DNA of 39,636 nt from an uncultured Bacilli bacterium (GCA_947626515.1 CANQSL010000009.1:1-39636), one strand, 5' to 3'; positions 1-7,884 are shown, counted from the first letter of the stretch. Notes: a model not told the origin generated them from the sequence alone. A program made the numbers and translations.

Positions 1-569
1 ATTCAACTTCTTGTATGAAAACACAATTTGATAATTGGTTTAATGAACAATTTACAAATACACAAGATAAATTAAAATATGAAACATGGAATTTAGGAGA
101 TTTAGAAGCATTTTATGATTCTGTAGGTAATATAAAAGATTATAGTAATAATCTATTATATTTTAATACCGCGCTTAGAGTTTGGCATTTAATACTTCCA
201 GTAACTCTACTAAAAAGTGGAAAAGAAAGTATAGTTAAAGACTACGTTGCAACATTAAATGTAGATGAAGTAGCATTTGCAGGAGGAGTTCGGAATATGC
301 CAAATATCAGTTATTATTTGTATAATACTGCACAAATGTGGGGATTATTATCTTTATTTAAAATACAAAATAATTCGATACATCCGTATGTTATTACAAA
401 TGAGAATTTTAAAAATCAATGGTATTCTGGAGAAGGTTCTATAATTGAATATGGAATTTATACTAATCATAATTTTGTTAGTGAATATTTAAGACCATCC
501 ATAGTACTAAAAAGAGGAATAAAATTAACAGATGGAAATGGATTAAAAACAAGCCCATATAAAGTATAA
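1..569 (+). CDS. C-terminal part of a repeat-domain surface protein (5' end outside window)
   Basis: This is the 3' end of a gene that starts before the window. The frame is open from base 3, and the residues before the first ATG (Ser-Thr-Ser-Cys at 3-14) continue the family pattern, in which a Cys-Met-Lys comes just before the WFN segment. Visible domain marks are WFNEQF, TWNLGD, VDEVAFAGG, RPSIVLKRGI and a terminal DGNG..TSPYKV. They match the later halves of the domains in the next two genes. No reaction is known for the domain; an extracellular or cell-surface place is inferred from the membrane segments of the relatives downstream. The layout loosely resembles the uncharacterised DUF6273 family, which needs a profile search. 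The next gene follows after about 40 bases with no terminator between, so co-transcription is likely. Confidence 0.75.
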   Translation, partial: STSCMKTQFDNWFNEQFTNTQDKLKYETWNLGDLEAFYDSVGNIKDYSNNLLYFNTALRVWHLILPVTLLKSGKESIVKDYVATLNVDEVAFAGGVRNMPNISYYLYNTAQMWGLLSLFKIQNNSIHPYVITNENFKNQWYSGEGSIIEYGIYTNHNFVSEYLRPSIVLKRGIKLTDGNGLKTSPYKV

Positions 570-612
570 AGATATTAAATAAAGAAATATAAAAGTATAG
601 AAGGTGAAAAGG

Positions 613-2073
613 ATGAAGAAAATATTAAAAAATAAGATTTTTTTAATATTAACAATATGTGTAATATTAGTAATATCAATAAATCTAATAACATATACGT
701 ATTCAAGATATGTATCAAAAGCAGATGTATTTGTAGTATCAAATACAGGAAGTTTGAAATGTGATGCAATAATAGATGCAAAAGATGAATACATAGAAGA
801 TAATGAAAGATACTTTTATATAAATGTAAAAAATAGTAAAGATAATATAGAATCAGATACAGATATAGGATATATATTAACAATAGAAAATATAGAAGAT
901 TCAAAAGGATTATATAGATATATAGATTCATATGGAAATAGTAATAATGAATATAAAGACAAGTTAGAAATAGAAGAACATATATTAAATAAAAATAATA
1001 AAGAAGAAAGATTTAAGATAAGAGTAAAAAGTGAAAATGCAATAAAAACAAAAATAAAATATAAAGTAAAAATAAATTGTTATCAAAAAGAGAATACAGA
1101 TATAGTAAATCCATATAAAGAAAGTACACTAGCTTATAATATATTTGAAAATGCAAAGAAAGCATATTTAGAAAATAGTGAAGATAGAACAATATTATCA
1201 AAAACACCAAAAACAATACCAGTACAACAAATAAGTGGAGAAAAAGAAAAAACATTATCAATGACAGAAGATGACTATGGTAATTCTTACTATTATAGAG
1301 GAAATGTTACTGATAACTATTTAAATTTCAATAATATGTGCTGGAGAATAGTAAGAATAGAAGGAGACGGAAGTATTAAATTAATACTTTATGATAAAAC
1401 AAAAACATGTAAAGATGCAACAGGAGGAGACAATGCATTTATAGGAACTGGTCAATATGGTTATAAAATTGGTACAATTGACGAATTAGAAAATATTGAA
1501 ATACCAGACTATGAAAATTGTACAGCTAATAAAGAAACTTGTGCATATCCAAAATTACAAGAATGGTATAACGAAAATTTGATTAGCCAGGAGGATTCAT
1601 TAAAAAATGAAATATGGAATATTGGTGATATTGAAACTTTATATAAAGATGAAGAAGAACTTAACTATGGTTATTATGCATATTTTGATAATGGGCATAG
1701 ACTTTCAAATAAAAATTTAAGTTCAAATTATGCAACTTTATTATCAAAAGGAGTATCTTTTGAAAGTTATATAGGATTATTAACATTCGATGAAGCTGCA
1801 CTTGCAGGCGTTAAATATGCAGATTCGAATGTGAAAAATAATAATATATATTTAAATTTAAATGGTGTAACAGATAACACTGTTATGATGCTATTATCTC
1901 CTATGGGAATATGGCAAAAACAAGCGGGTATATATACTTTAGATTTTCAAAATTTTCATCCAGGAAATATAGGGGTTAGAGCTAATTTTATTATAAGACC
2001 CTCTATTACACTAAAATCAGGAATAAATTTAACAAGTGGAGATGGAACAAAAGAAAATCCATATACTGTGTAA
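613..2073 (+). CDS. Membrane-anchored surface protein with one CWRIVR/TADE repeat domain
   Basis: The start is taken as the ATG at 613, six bases after AAGGTG; an in-frame GTG at 604 lies in the ribosome site itself. A hydrophobic segment (residues about 6-27) ends in TYTYSRY and acts as signal or anchor. About 125 residues of probable beta-sandwich follow. Then comes one full copy of the array domain: LAYNIFENA, TLSMTEDDYGNSYYYRGN, CWRIVRIEGDGSIKLIL, paired cysteines in ENCTANKETC, a WYNENL..IWNIGDI segment, LTFDEAALAG, RPSITLKSGINLTSGDGT and NPYTV at the end. The gene lies between a partial relative upstream and a broken three-domain relative downstream, with short gaps and no terminator, so one operon is likely. 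Function is unknown; adhesion or another surface role is inference. Confidence 0.8.
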   Translation: MKKILKNKIFLILTICVILVISINLITYTYSRYVSKADVFVVSNTGSLKCDAIIDAKDEYIEDNERYFYINVKNSKDNIESDTDIGYILTIENIEDSKGLYRYIDSYGNSNNEYKDKLEIEEHILNKNNKEERFKIRVKSENAIKTKIKYKVKINCYQKENTDIVNPYKESTLAYNIFENAKKAYLENSEDRTILSKTPKTIPVQQISGEKEKTLSMTEDDYGNSYYYRGNVTDNYLNFNNMCWRIVRIEGDGSIKLILYDKTKTCKDATGGDNAFIGTGQYGYKIGTIDELENIEIPDYENCTANKETCAYPKLQEWYNENLISQEDSLKNEIWNIGDIETLYKDEEELNYGYYAYFDNGHRLSNKNLSSNYATLLSKGVSFESYIGLLTFDEAALAGVKYADSNVKNNNIYLNLNGVTDNTVMMLLSPMGIWQKQAGIYTLDFQNFHPGNIGVRANFIIRPSITLKSGINLTSGDGTKENPYTV

Positions 2074-2129
2074 AATCTTATTAAATTATTTAAATAATAA
2101 AACGTGGAAAGGAGTATTGCAGTTAATGT

Positions 2130-2939
2130 ATGAAGAGAAAAAATATAATAATATTAGCGATATGTATAATAATTATATTAAGTATAATAGGATTTACATA
2201 TGGAAGATTTACCTATGAAAGTGAAACAATAGGAAGTGTAACAACAACATCAAGAAATCCATTTGAAATAGGAACATTAGCATATAATATAGTTAATAAT
2301 GCAATGCATACTAAAGATAAAGAAAGTACAATCTATAGTGAAGAACCATTAACAACACCAGCAAAAGAAATAAATAGAGAAGATGAAAGAACATTATCAG
2401 TAACAGAAGATGACTATGGAATTTCATACTATTATAGAGGAAATGTAAAAGATAATTATATAGATTTTAATGGAATGTGTTGGAGGATAGTAAGAATAGA
2501 AGGCGATGGAAGTATTAAGTTAATACTAGAAGATAAAACAAATACATGTAAAGATGCAATAGGAGGAGAAAATGCAAGTATAGGAACAGGTACTTTTGGA
2601 TATAAAGGTGAAAAAACAGAAGACAATCCATACAAAGCAGATTATGAAGAATGTACTTCTAATAAAGACGATTGTATGAAAACGAAATTTGATATTTGGT
2701 TAAATGAAAATAATTTTGATAAAAGACTGTTAAAAGAAGACACATGGAATATAGGAGATATAGGAACTATATATAAATATGATAGTACGGAATTATCGCC
2801 AAATATTAAAAGTTGCGGAGGACATGAAAGTTGTTTTTATGAATCAAGAAAAAGATTACAGGTAGAAGGAACAGCAAGATTAAAATCCACAGAAAAAGCA
2901 ACAAAAATAAATTCATATAGGTACATTAACAGCAGATGA
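2130..2939 (+). CDS. N-terminal fragment of the three-domain surface protein
   Basis: The start is the first ATG after an in-frame TAA at 2124, with AAAGGAG at 2108-2114 somewhat far upstream. Residues about 4-22 form a hydrophobic anchor ending in FTYGRF, similar to the TYTYSRY end of the anchor in the gene before. A short linker leads at residue about 43 into NPFEIGTLAYNIV, then TLSVTEDDYGISYYYRGN, CWRIVRIEGDGSIKLIL, the cysteine pair ECTSNKDDC, and WLNENN..TWNIGDIG. The last ten or so residues are out of frame and unlike any relative. If translated as written, this gives a membrane-anchored protein with a truncated first domain. Confidence 0.6.
   Translation: MKRKNIIILAICIIIILSIIGFTYGRFTYESETIGSVTTTSRNPFEIGTLAYNIVNNAMHTKDKESTIYSEEPLTTPAKEINREDERTLSVTEDDYGISYYYRGNVKDNYIDFNGMCWRIVRIEGDGSIKLILEDKTNTCKDAIGGENASIGTGTFGYKGEKTEDNPYKADYEECTSNKDDCMKTKFDIWLNENNFDKRLLKEDTWNIGDIGTIYKYDSTELSPNIKSCGGHESCFYESRKRLQVEGTARLKSTEKATKINSYRYINSR
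2451..2550 (+). repeat. Near-identical coding repeat, copy A (partner 3421-3520)
   Basis: This block codes for DNYIDFNGMCWRIVRIEGDGSIK and the residues after it in domain 1. By direct base-by-base comparison it matches 3421-3520 in domain 2 at 97 of 100 positions. That is much closer than the flanking parts of the two domains, which suggests recent duplication or gene conversion limited to the core. Confidence 0.85.
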
Positions 2940-3081
2940 AGCAGCATATGCAGGAGCAATATATTATCAAGATAAAATACATTCAAATTATTATTTATTT
3001 AAAAATTTTGATTTTTTACTTTTAACACCATCAACATATTATGGTGATGGTGCAACATCAACTGTTTCATTTTCTGATATT

Positions 3082-5112
3082 ATGTTTATTTTGCAGTCAA
3101 GAGGTTATATAGGAAATGGTGAAATTGGCTATAAAAGAGCTTTAATTCCATCTATAGTCTTAACGGAAGGTATAAAATTACTAAGTGGAGATGGAACAAA
3201 GGATAATGCATATAAAATAGATGAAAATCCGTTTGAGAGTGGAACACTTGCATATAGTATAGTAGATAATGCAATAAATTCAAAAGTAGAAACAAGTACA
3301 ATATATTCACCATCTCCAAAGACAATACCAGCACAAGAGGTAAATGGAGAAAATGAAAGAACACTTAGTATAACAAAAGATGATTATGGAAATAGTTATT
3401 ATTATAGAGGCAATGTACAAGATAATTATATAGATTTTAATGGAATGTGTTGGAGGATAGTAAGAATAGAAGGAGACGGAAGTATTAAGTTAATACTAGA
3501 AGATAAAACAAAAACATGTAAGAATGCAACAGGAGGAGAAAATTCTTTTATAGGAAGAGGTACTTATGGCTATAAAACAGAGGATGATATTGAAAAATTT
3601 GATTATTTAAATTGTACTGATGATAGTAGCACTTGTATGAAAAATAAATTAGAAACATGGTTTAATGCTAATTTTACAAATTTAAAAGATAAATTAAAAG
3701 AAGATACATGGTATATAGGAGATACAACTAATCTTATAGATAAATATTATCAAACAGGTTCAAGATTAATGCTTAAACATAATGCAACATTAAAGGAAAC
3801 AGAAAATAATTTTGATAGTTATATAAGTATATTAACAGCAGATGAAGTAGCATTTGCAGGGGCTAAGGTAATACAATCAAGTAATGGCTCTGGCAATGAA
3901 AATTGTTATTTACATTTACCTTTAGAAGCAAACAAATGGTGGCGAACATTAACAACATATAGACAATCTAGTGATGAAGCACATGGAACCTATGATGTAG
4001 CATTCTGTGTATATCAAACTACATTTGTTGCAAATTGCGAAGTATGGCAAGCACCTTATATTAGACCATCCATAGTCTTAAACTCAGGTATAAACTTAAT
4101 AAGTGGAGATGGAACAAAGGATAATGCATATAAAATAGATGAAAATCCATTTGAGAGTGGAACACTTGCATACAATATAGTAAATAACGCAATAAATCCA
4201 AAAGAAGATACAAGTACAATATATTCACCAGTTCCAAAGACAATACCAGCAAAAGAAGTAAGTGGGGAAAATGAAAGAACACTGTCAGTAACAGAAGATA
4301 CATTAGGACGATCATATTACTTTAGGGGAAATGTAATAGATAATTACTTAAACTTTAATAATATGTGTTGGAGAATAGTTCGTATAGAAGGAGATGGTTC
4401 AGTAAAATTAGTACTTCAAGATAGTGAAGAAAATTGTAATGCTAATACTTCTCAAAACAATGCTACTATAGGTGAAGGTACATTTGGTTATAAAGGAGAT
4501 GGAACAATAACTAGTTCTAGAAAAATAGATTATGAAAATTGTGAAAAAGATAATGAAACATGTATGAAAAAGAAACTTGATACTTGGTTTGAAAATAAAT
4601 TTAATAATATAAATAAAGAAAATTATATCAAAAAAGAAAAATGGTTTTTAGGAGATATAGATAATTGGTATAGAAATGCAAATACATTAATACCTGGCTA
4701 TAATGGGCAAGAAAACGCATATTCTTCAACATGGTATAGATTAGTAACAAAAGGAACTACAAATTTATTAGATAATAAAAATGCAATAGAAGATTATATA
4801 GGAATATTAACAGCAGATGAAGCAACACTTGCAGGAACAGCATATAGTGAAAATGCTAAAACACATTATTTATATTTAAAAGATAAAAAATATTGGACAC
4901 TATCTCTTGCCTATCATGAATCAGATTTACCAAAAGATGATAAATCAGGAGATAGAATATTAATTATAGATGGACATAATGGAGGATTACATTATCAACC
5001 TTTACAAAGTGCTTATTTAATAAGACCTTCTATAGTACTAAATAAAGATATAAAAATAACAAGTGGAGATGGAACAAAGGAAAATCCATATATAATAGAG
5101 AATACTAATTAA
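3082..5112 (+). CDS. C-terminal part of the three-domain surface protein, two intact domains
   Basis: This frame is really open from before 3082; the ATG used here lies inside domain 1 and has no ribosome site, so separate translation is doubtful. It carries the end of domain 1 (IPSIVLTEGIKLLSGDGT) and two full domains of about 306 and 322 residues. Each runs NPFESGTLAY, PKTIPA.EV.GENERTLS, YYYRGN or YYFRGN, CWRIVRIEGDGS, a TCMK.KL.TWF segment with paired cysteines, W.IGD or WFLGD, ILTADE..xAG, RPSIVLN and SGDGT..NPY or NAY. It ends in ENPYIIENTN with no sorting signal or membrane helix. A terminator lies directly after the stop. Ligand and reaction are unknown. Confidence 0.7.
   Translation: MFILQSRGYIGNGEIGYKRALIPSIVLTEGIKLLSGDGTKDNAYKIDENPFESGTLAYSIVDNAINSKVETSTIYSPSPKTIPAQEVNGENERTLSITKDDYGNSYYYRGNVQDNYIDFNGMCWRIVRIEGDGSIKLILEDKTKTCKNATGGENSFIGRGTYGYKTEDDIEKFDYLNCTDDSSTCMKNKLETWFNANFTNLKDKLKEDTWYIGDTTNLIDKYYQTGSRLMLKHNATLKETENNFDSYISILTADEVAFAGAKVIQSSNGSGNENCYLHLPLEANKWWRTLTTYRQSSDEAHGTYDVAFCVYQTTFVANCEVWQAPYIRPSIVLNSGINLISGDGTKDNAYKIDENPFESGTLAYNIVNNAINPKEDTSTIYSPVPKTIPAKEVSGENERTLSVTEDTLGRSYYFRGNVIDNYLNFNNMCWRIVRIEGDGSVKLVLQDSEENCNANTSQNNATIGEGTFGYKGDGTITSSRKIDYENCEKDNETCMKKKLDTWFENKFNNINKENYIKKEKWFLGDIDNWYRNANTLIPGYNGQENAYSSTWYRLVTKGTTNLLDNKNAIEDYIGILTADEATLAGTAYSENAKTHYLYLKDKKYWTLSLAYHESDLPKDDKSGDRILIIDGHNGGLHYQPLQSAYLIRPSIVLNKDIKITSGDGTKENPYIIENTN
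3183..3333 (+). repeat. Domain-junction repeat (partner 4101-4251)
   Basis: The junction between domains 1 and 2 (SGDGTKDNAYKIDENPFESGTLAY at the protein level) recurs at the junction of domains 2 and 3, exactly 918 bases downstream. The first 58 bases differ at one position only; identity falls off after about 100 bases. In-frame recombination between the copies would remove or add exactly one domain. Confidence 0.8.
3421..3520 (+). repeat. Near-identical coding repeat, copy B (partner 2451-2550)
   Basis: This is the domain 2 counterpart of the block at 2451-2550. The three differences are two in the GDG codons region and one in the codon before CK. A related but more diverged version is in the single-domain gene near 1330-1430. 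Confidence 0.85.
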
Positions 5113-5127
5113 TTTTAGTATTTTTTT
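5101..5127 (+). terminator. Stem-loop terminator after the surface-protein array
   Basis: AATACTAA (5101-5108) pairs with TTAGTATT (5115-5122) around a six-base loop and runs into seven T. It overlaps the last codons of the gene before it. Confidence 0.75.
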
Positions 5128-5188
5128 CATATGTATAGTTAACTATGAATAAATATTTTTAATTCATAAAATATATTGGTGAAGAAAA

Positions 5189-5242
5189 ATGAAAGAAAAA
5201 TTAAATATATCAAAATGTTTAATGCTAGAGGGTGAAAAATAA
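5189..5242 (+). CDS. Possible 17-residue leader peptide coupled to the endopeptidase gene
   Basis: A GGTGA site (5179-5183) lies six bases before an ATG that opens a 17-codon frame. Its TAA (5240-5242) shares one base with the ATG of the endopeptidase gene, giving TAATG. The second half of this small frame contains GAGGGTGA, the ribosome site for the next gene, so translating ribosomes would end at the correct place to restart. The peptide has no recognisable match. It may be a chance frame; the start-site spacing and one-base overlap are the only support. Confidence 0.35.
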   Translation: MKEKLNISKCLMLEGEK

Positions 5243-6030
5243 TGGGTGTTTTAAATGGAGTAGTAGTTAGCCCAATAAAAGATAAAATTGGGACATTAAA
5301 TTATAGTAGTGAGTTTGGTTATAGAGATTTATCTTATAAAGGAAAAAGTCATGATGGGATGCATAATGGATTAGATATTACATCTATTGGTACTGTAGTT
5401 TCTGTAGAAGATGGAATTGTCATAGAAAAAAGAGATGGAGTAACTGGTTATAGTGAAACGGAATCTAGTGGTAATTTTGTCGCTATAAAACATAGTAATA
5501 ATATATATACTACATACTGTCACTTAGATAATGGAAGTGTAAGAGTCAATATAGGTGATAGTGTCAAAAAAGGTGATGTTTTAGGTACTGTAGTTATTAA
5601 AACAACGGGATTTAGTACAGGATTACATTTGCATTTTGGAGTAAATGAAAACGGAGATTGGGTTAATCCAATAGATTATTTACAAGGTAAAAAATCTTTT
5701 AAAAATACTTCTGAAGTAAATGATAATATATATATAGTAAAAAAAGGAGATACTTTAAGTGAAATAGCTTTAAAATATAATATGAATTATATTGATTTAG
5801 CTAAATATAATAATATATCAAATCCAAATTTAATATTGATTGGTCAAGAATTAAAAATTCCAAGCATTGGAACTGATAAAGAAATAACTTATACAGTAAA
5901 AAAGGGAGATAATTTAACTAAAATTGCAAAAATATATAATATGACTTGGCAAGAATTATATGAAAATAATAAGGATGTAATTGGAAATAATCCAAATGTA
6001 ATTAAACCAGGGCAAATTTTAAAAATTTAA
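5242..6030 (+). CDS. M23-family peptidoglycan endopeptidase with two LysM domains
   Basis: The M23 zinc metallopeptidase part spans residues about 5-150. Its ligands and catalytic residues are visible as H41 and D45 in HNGLD, H94 in YCHLD, and H129 and H131 in GLHLHFG. M23 enzymes cut peptide cross-bridges or stem peptides of peptidoglycan. Two LysM domains follow (about 163-206 and 217-262), each opening with VKKGD; these bind glycan chains. There is no signal peptide or membrane helix, so export would need another route or cell lysis, as in endolysins; the start is firm because GAGGGTGA lies just upstream. The 3' end of this gene is repeated as a damaged fragment at 10284-10395. A terminator follows the stop. 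Confidence 0.88.
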   Translation: MGVLNGVVVSPIKDKIGTLNYSSEFGYRDLSYKGKSHDGMHNGLDITSIGTVVSVEDGIVIEKRDGVTGYSETESSGNFVAIKHSNNIYTTYCHLDNGSVRVNIGDSVKKGDVLGTVVIKTTGFSTGLHLHFGVNENGDWVNPIDYLQGKKSFKNTSEVNDNIYIVKKGDTLSEIALKYNMNYIDLAKYNNISNPNLILIGQELKIPSIGTDKEITYTVKKGDNLTKIAKIYNMTWQELYENNKDVIGNNPNVIKPGQILKI

Positions 6031-6040
6031 TATAACTCAG

Positions 6041-6062
6041 AAAAGCTATATTTATAGCTTTT
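6041..6062 (+). terminator. Terminator after the endopeptidase gene
   Basis: A perfect 10-base-pair stem, AAAAGCTATA with TATAGCTTTT, closes a two-base loop and is followed by an AT-rich tail. The A and T ends could serve both directions. Confidence 0.7.
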
Positions 6063-6165
6063 AATTTATTATAAATATATGTAGTTTCCAATTAGTATAG
6101 GATAAAAATTTTAAAGAATAAAAAAATAAAAAACAGTTGAAAATAATTACGTTTTATGTTATTAA

Positions 6166-6171
6166 TATAAT
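6166..6171 (+). promoter_or_regulatory. Possible -10 box (TATAAT) in the 304-base gap before the BIG2 protein gene
   Basis: The gap 6031-6334 holds the terminator at 6041, this TATAAT, the G-run hairpin at 6221-6262 and the ribosome site AGAGGT at 6324-6329. No convincing -35 sits at the right distance (TTGAAA at 6137-6142 is 23 bases away). If used, the transcript would begin near 6178 and carry the hairpin in a leader of about 155 bases. Confidence 0.35.
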
Positions 6172-6220
6172 ATAGAGGGTATTAAAATATATTATTTTTA
6201 AAAGATTAAATTATATAACC

Positions 6221-6262
6221 AATCCCTCCTCATAGGAACAAAAGTTCGTATGGGGGGGGGTT
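6221..6262 (+). other. Strong hairpin with a nine-G run in the leader of the BIG2 protein gene
   Basis: The left arm (AATCCCTCCTCAT, then GGAAC) pairs with the right arm (GTTC, GTAT and nine G at 6252-6260, then TT) around an AAAA loop. About 17 pairs form with a few G-T pairs and one G-G mismatch. The G run is the longest in the window and very unusual in DNA this AT-rich. The C-rich arm resembles the anti-Shine-Dalgarno end of 16S rRNA. A seven-T run starts 12 bases after the stem, so an attenuator role is possible but not shown. Confidence 0.55.
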
Positions 6263-6334
6263 ATACTTATATAATTTTTTTATGTAATAAATAATTTAAT
6301 TTTAAAAAGAATTTTATCGGAGTAGAGGTAATTT

Positions 6335-7870
6335 ATGAAGGAAAAAGATATGGAATCATTAAATCAAAATTATAATTCAGAAAATAATTTGTGGAAAGAA
6401 GAAACAACTGAAAGTAGTACGAATAATAATTATATAAATAATAATGATTTAAATAATGACAAAAATCGAAAAGGGAAAATAATTGTACTAATTATTTTAA
6501 TTATTTTGCTTATAATATTATTAATTCTAATATTTAGGTTTATATTTAAAAAATCATATAATGTTACTTTTGAAACAGATGGTGGTACTTATATTGAGCC
6601 ATTTAAAATTAATTCGGATGGCTTGATTGAAAAACCAGAAGATCCTAAAAAAGAAGGTTATGTTTTTGTAGGTTGGTATTATAATGATGAACTATTTGAT
6701 TTTAATACTAAAATAGAAGGTGACATATTATTAGTAGCAAAATGGGGTGAAGTTTCAGGAATAAAGTTTAATACAGAAACTTTAAGTTTATTAGTTGATA
6801 AAAAAGAAAAATTAGAAGTAATATTTACAGGAAATGTAGAAGATAAAACTTTAGAGTGGAAATCTAGTAATGAAGAGATAGCAACTGTTGATAAAGAAGG
6901 TTATGTTACTGCTATTAAAGAAGGTGAAGCAGTTGTATCTGTTGTAACTGAAGATGGAAAATATAGTGCAGATTTAAAAATAACAGTTACTAAAGAAGCA
7001 ATTCTTGTAACATCAGTAACAATTGATAGTTTAAATGAAGTTACTATTGGAAATAATATTAAATTAGATGCAAAAATAGCTCCGGAGAATGCGACAAATC
7101 AAAAAGTTAAGTGGGAAGTAAATGATACTACTAGAGCAACTATTGATGAAACCGGATACTTAAAAGGAATTGCACCGGGAGTCGTAGTAGTAACAGTAAC
7201 TACAGAGGATGGTGAATTTACAGCAACTAAAGAAATAAATATAAAGAGTATAGAACAGCCAACTACTCAAGCTCCAATTGAAAATCAAAATACTACAAAG
7301 AAAACAACTACAAAAACAACAACAACTACTAAAAAAGTTGTGCCTGTTAATAGTGTAAAGATAACTGGTAATAATGTTGTGGTTGAAGGAAAAACAATAC
7401 AATTGACAGCTAGTATTTCTCCATCAAATGCAACAAATAAAAGTGTTACTTGGACAAGTAGTAATAATTCTATAGCGAAAGTTGATAAAAATGGTGTCGT
7501 AACAGGAGTAAAAGCAGGAAATGTAGTAATTACAGTTACAACTCAAGATGGTAAAAAGATAGCGACACATGAAGTAAAAGTAAAAGAAAAACCAGGTACA
7601 TATGTAATAACATTTACTGCAATTCAAACAACAGCGGGAGTAAAACAATATAATTTCAGTTTAACTAGAAATGGTGTCCCATTTACAACTGGATATGATT
7701 GGATAGATATAGGTAGTTATGGTAATCCATTCCCAGCTAGCCAAAAAGTTTCGGCTTCAACAGTTGAAAAATATATTAAAGGAAATTCCAAAGCTACTAT
7801 AAGTATTGTTGATCCAAATTATGTAGATATTGATGGTTCAAGCGTTACAGCTTCCATAGTTATAAAATAG
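6335..7870 (+). CDS. Membrane-anchored surface protein with InlB-type repeat and three BIG2 domains
   Basis: The start follows AGAGGT by five bases. Residues 1-48 are polar and Asn-rich and probably cytoplasmic. Residues 49-70 are one membrane helix with basic flanks (KNRKGK before, FKK after), so the rest should face outward. A Listeria-Bacteroides (InlB B-type) repeat lies at about 75-137 (VTFETDGG through GYVFVGWYY to AKW). BIG2 immunoglobulin-like domains lie at about 140-218, 224-302 and 339-420, each with the EIATVDKEGYVTA or SIAKVDKNGVVTG type core. A Thr-rich linker (about 303-337) separates the second and third. The last 90 residues are unassigned beta-rich sequence. There is no LPXTG-like tail. 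The next gene starts 14 bases later, so both are one operon. An adhesive or stalk role is inference. Confidence 0.85.
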   Translation: MKEKDMESLNQNYNSENNLWKEETTESSTNNNYINNNDLNNDKNRKGKIIVLIILIILLIILLILIFRFIFKKSYNVTFETDGGTYIEPFKINSDGLIEKPEDPKKEGYVFVGWYYNDELFDFNTKIEGDILLVAKWGEVSGIKFNTETLSLLVDKKEKLEVIFTGNVEDKTLEWKSSNEEIATVDKEGYVTAIKEGEAVVSVVTEDGKYSADLKITVTKEAILVTSVTIDSLNEVTIGNNIKLDAKIAPENATNQKVKWEVNDTTRATIDETGYLKGIAPGVVVVTVTTEDGEFTATKEINIKSIEQPTTQAPIENQNTTKKTTTKTTTTTKKVVPVNSVKITGNNVVVEGKTIQLTASISPSNATNKSVTWTSSNNSIAKVDKNGVVTGVKAGNVVITVTTQDGKKIATHEVKVKEKPGTYVITFTAIQTTAGVKQYNFSLTRNGVPFTTGYDWIDIGSYGNPFPASQKVSASTVEKYIKGNSKATISIVDPNYVDIDGSSVTASIVIK

Positions 7871-7884
7871 AAAGGATAAGTTTT

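Larger units (their letters stand above)
2130..5112 (+). pseudogene. Three-domain surface protein gene interrupted by a 2-base frameshift
   Basis: Two open frames join into one gene when two bases are restored near 2914-2920. In the relatives the passage reads SY-I-G followed by LTADE or LTFDE. Here the tat-ata pair has lost one TA, so translation runs into TGA at 2937-2939, while LTADEAAYAG continues in the other frame from 2921. Restored, the protein has a TM anchor, one domain at 2256-3225, a second at 3226-4143 and a third at 4144-5109. Strain-level inactivation, slippage-based switching and an assembly error all fit; the sequence alone cannot decide. Confidence 0.75.

Noticed and set aside
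543-1261. Long minus-strand frames rich in Leu, Tyr and Ile opposite the surface-protein genes
   Set aside because: They have low-complexity composition, no ribosome sites and lie opposite genes with clear family motifs; the AT-rich codon use of the plus strand explains them.
2937-2939. Reassignment of TGA to tryptophan, as in Mycoplasma, to explain the interrupted gene
   Set aside because: The upstream reading is already out of family frame before the TGA, tryptophan is TGG throughout, and rnr ends in TGA.
5131-5150. Palindrome ATAGTTAACTAT after the array terminator as an operator
   Set aside because: It is short, A/T-dominated and has no clear promoter next to it.
6211-6290. Riboswitch or T-box in the leader of the BIG2 protein gene
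   Set aside because: I see no T-box sequence and no known riboswitch core; only one long hairpin is present, so it was reported as a hairpin of unknown role.
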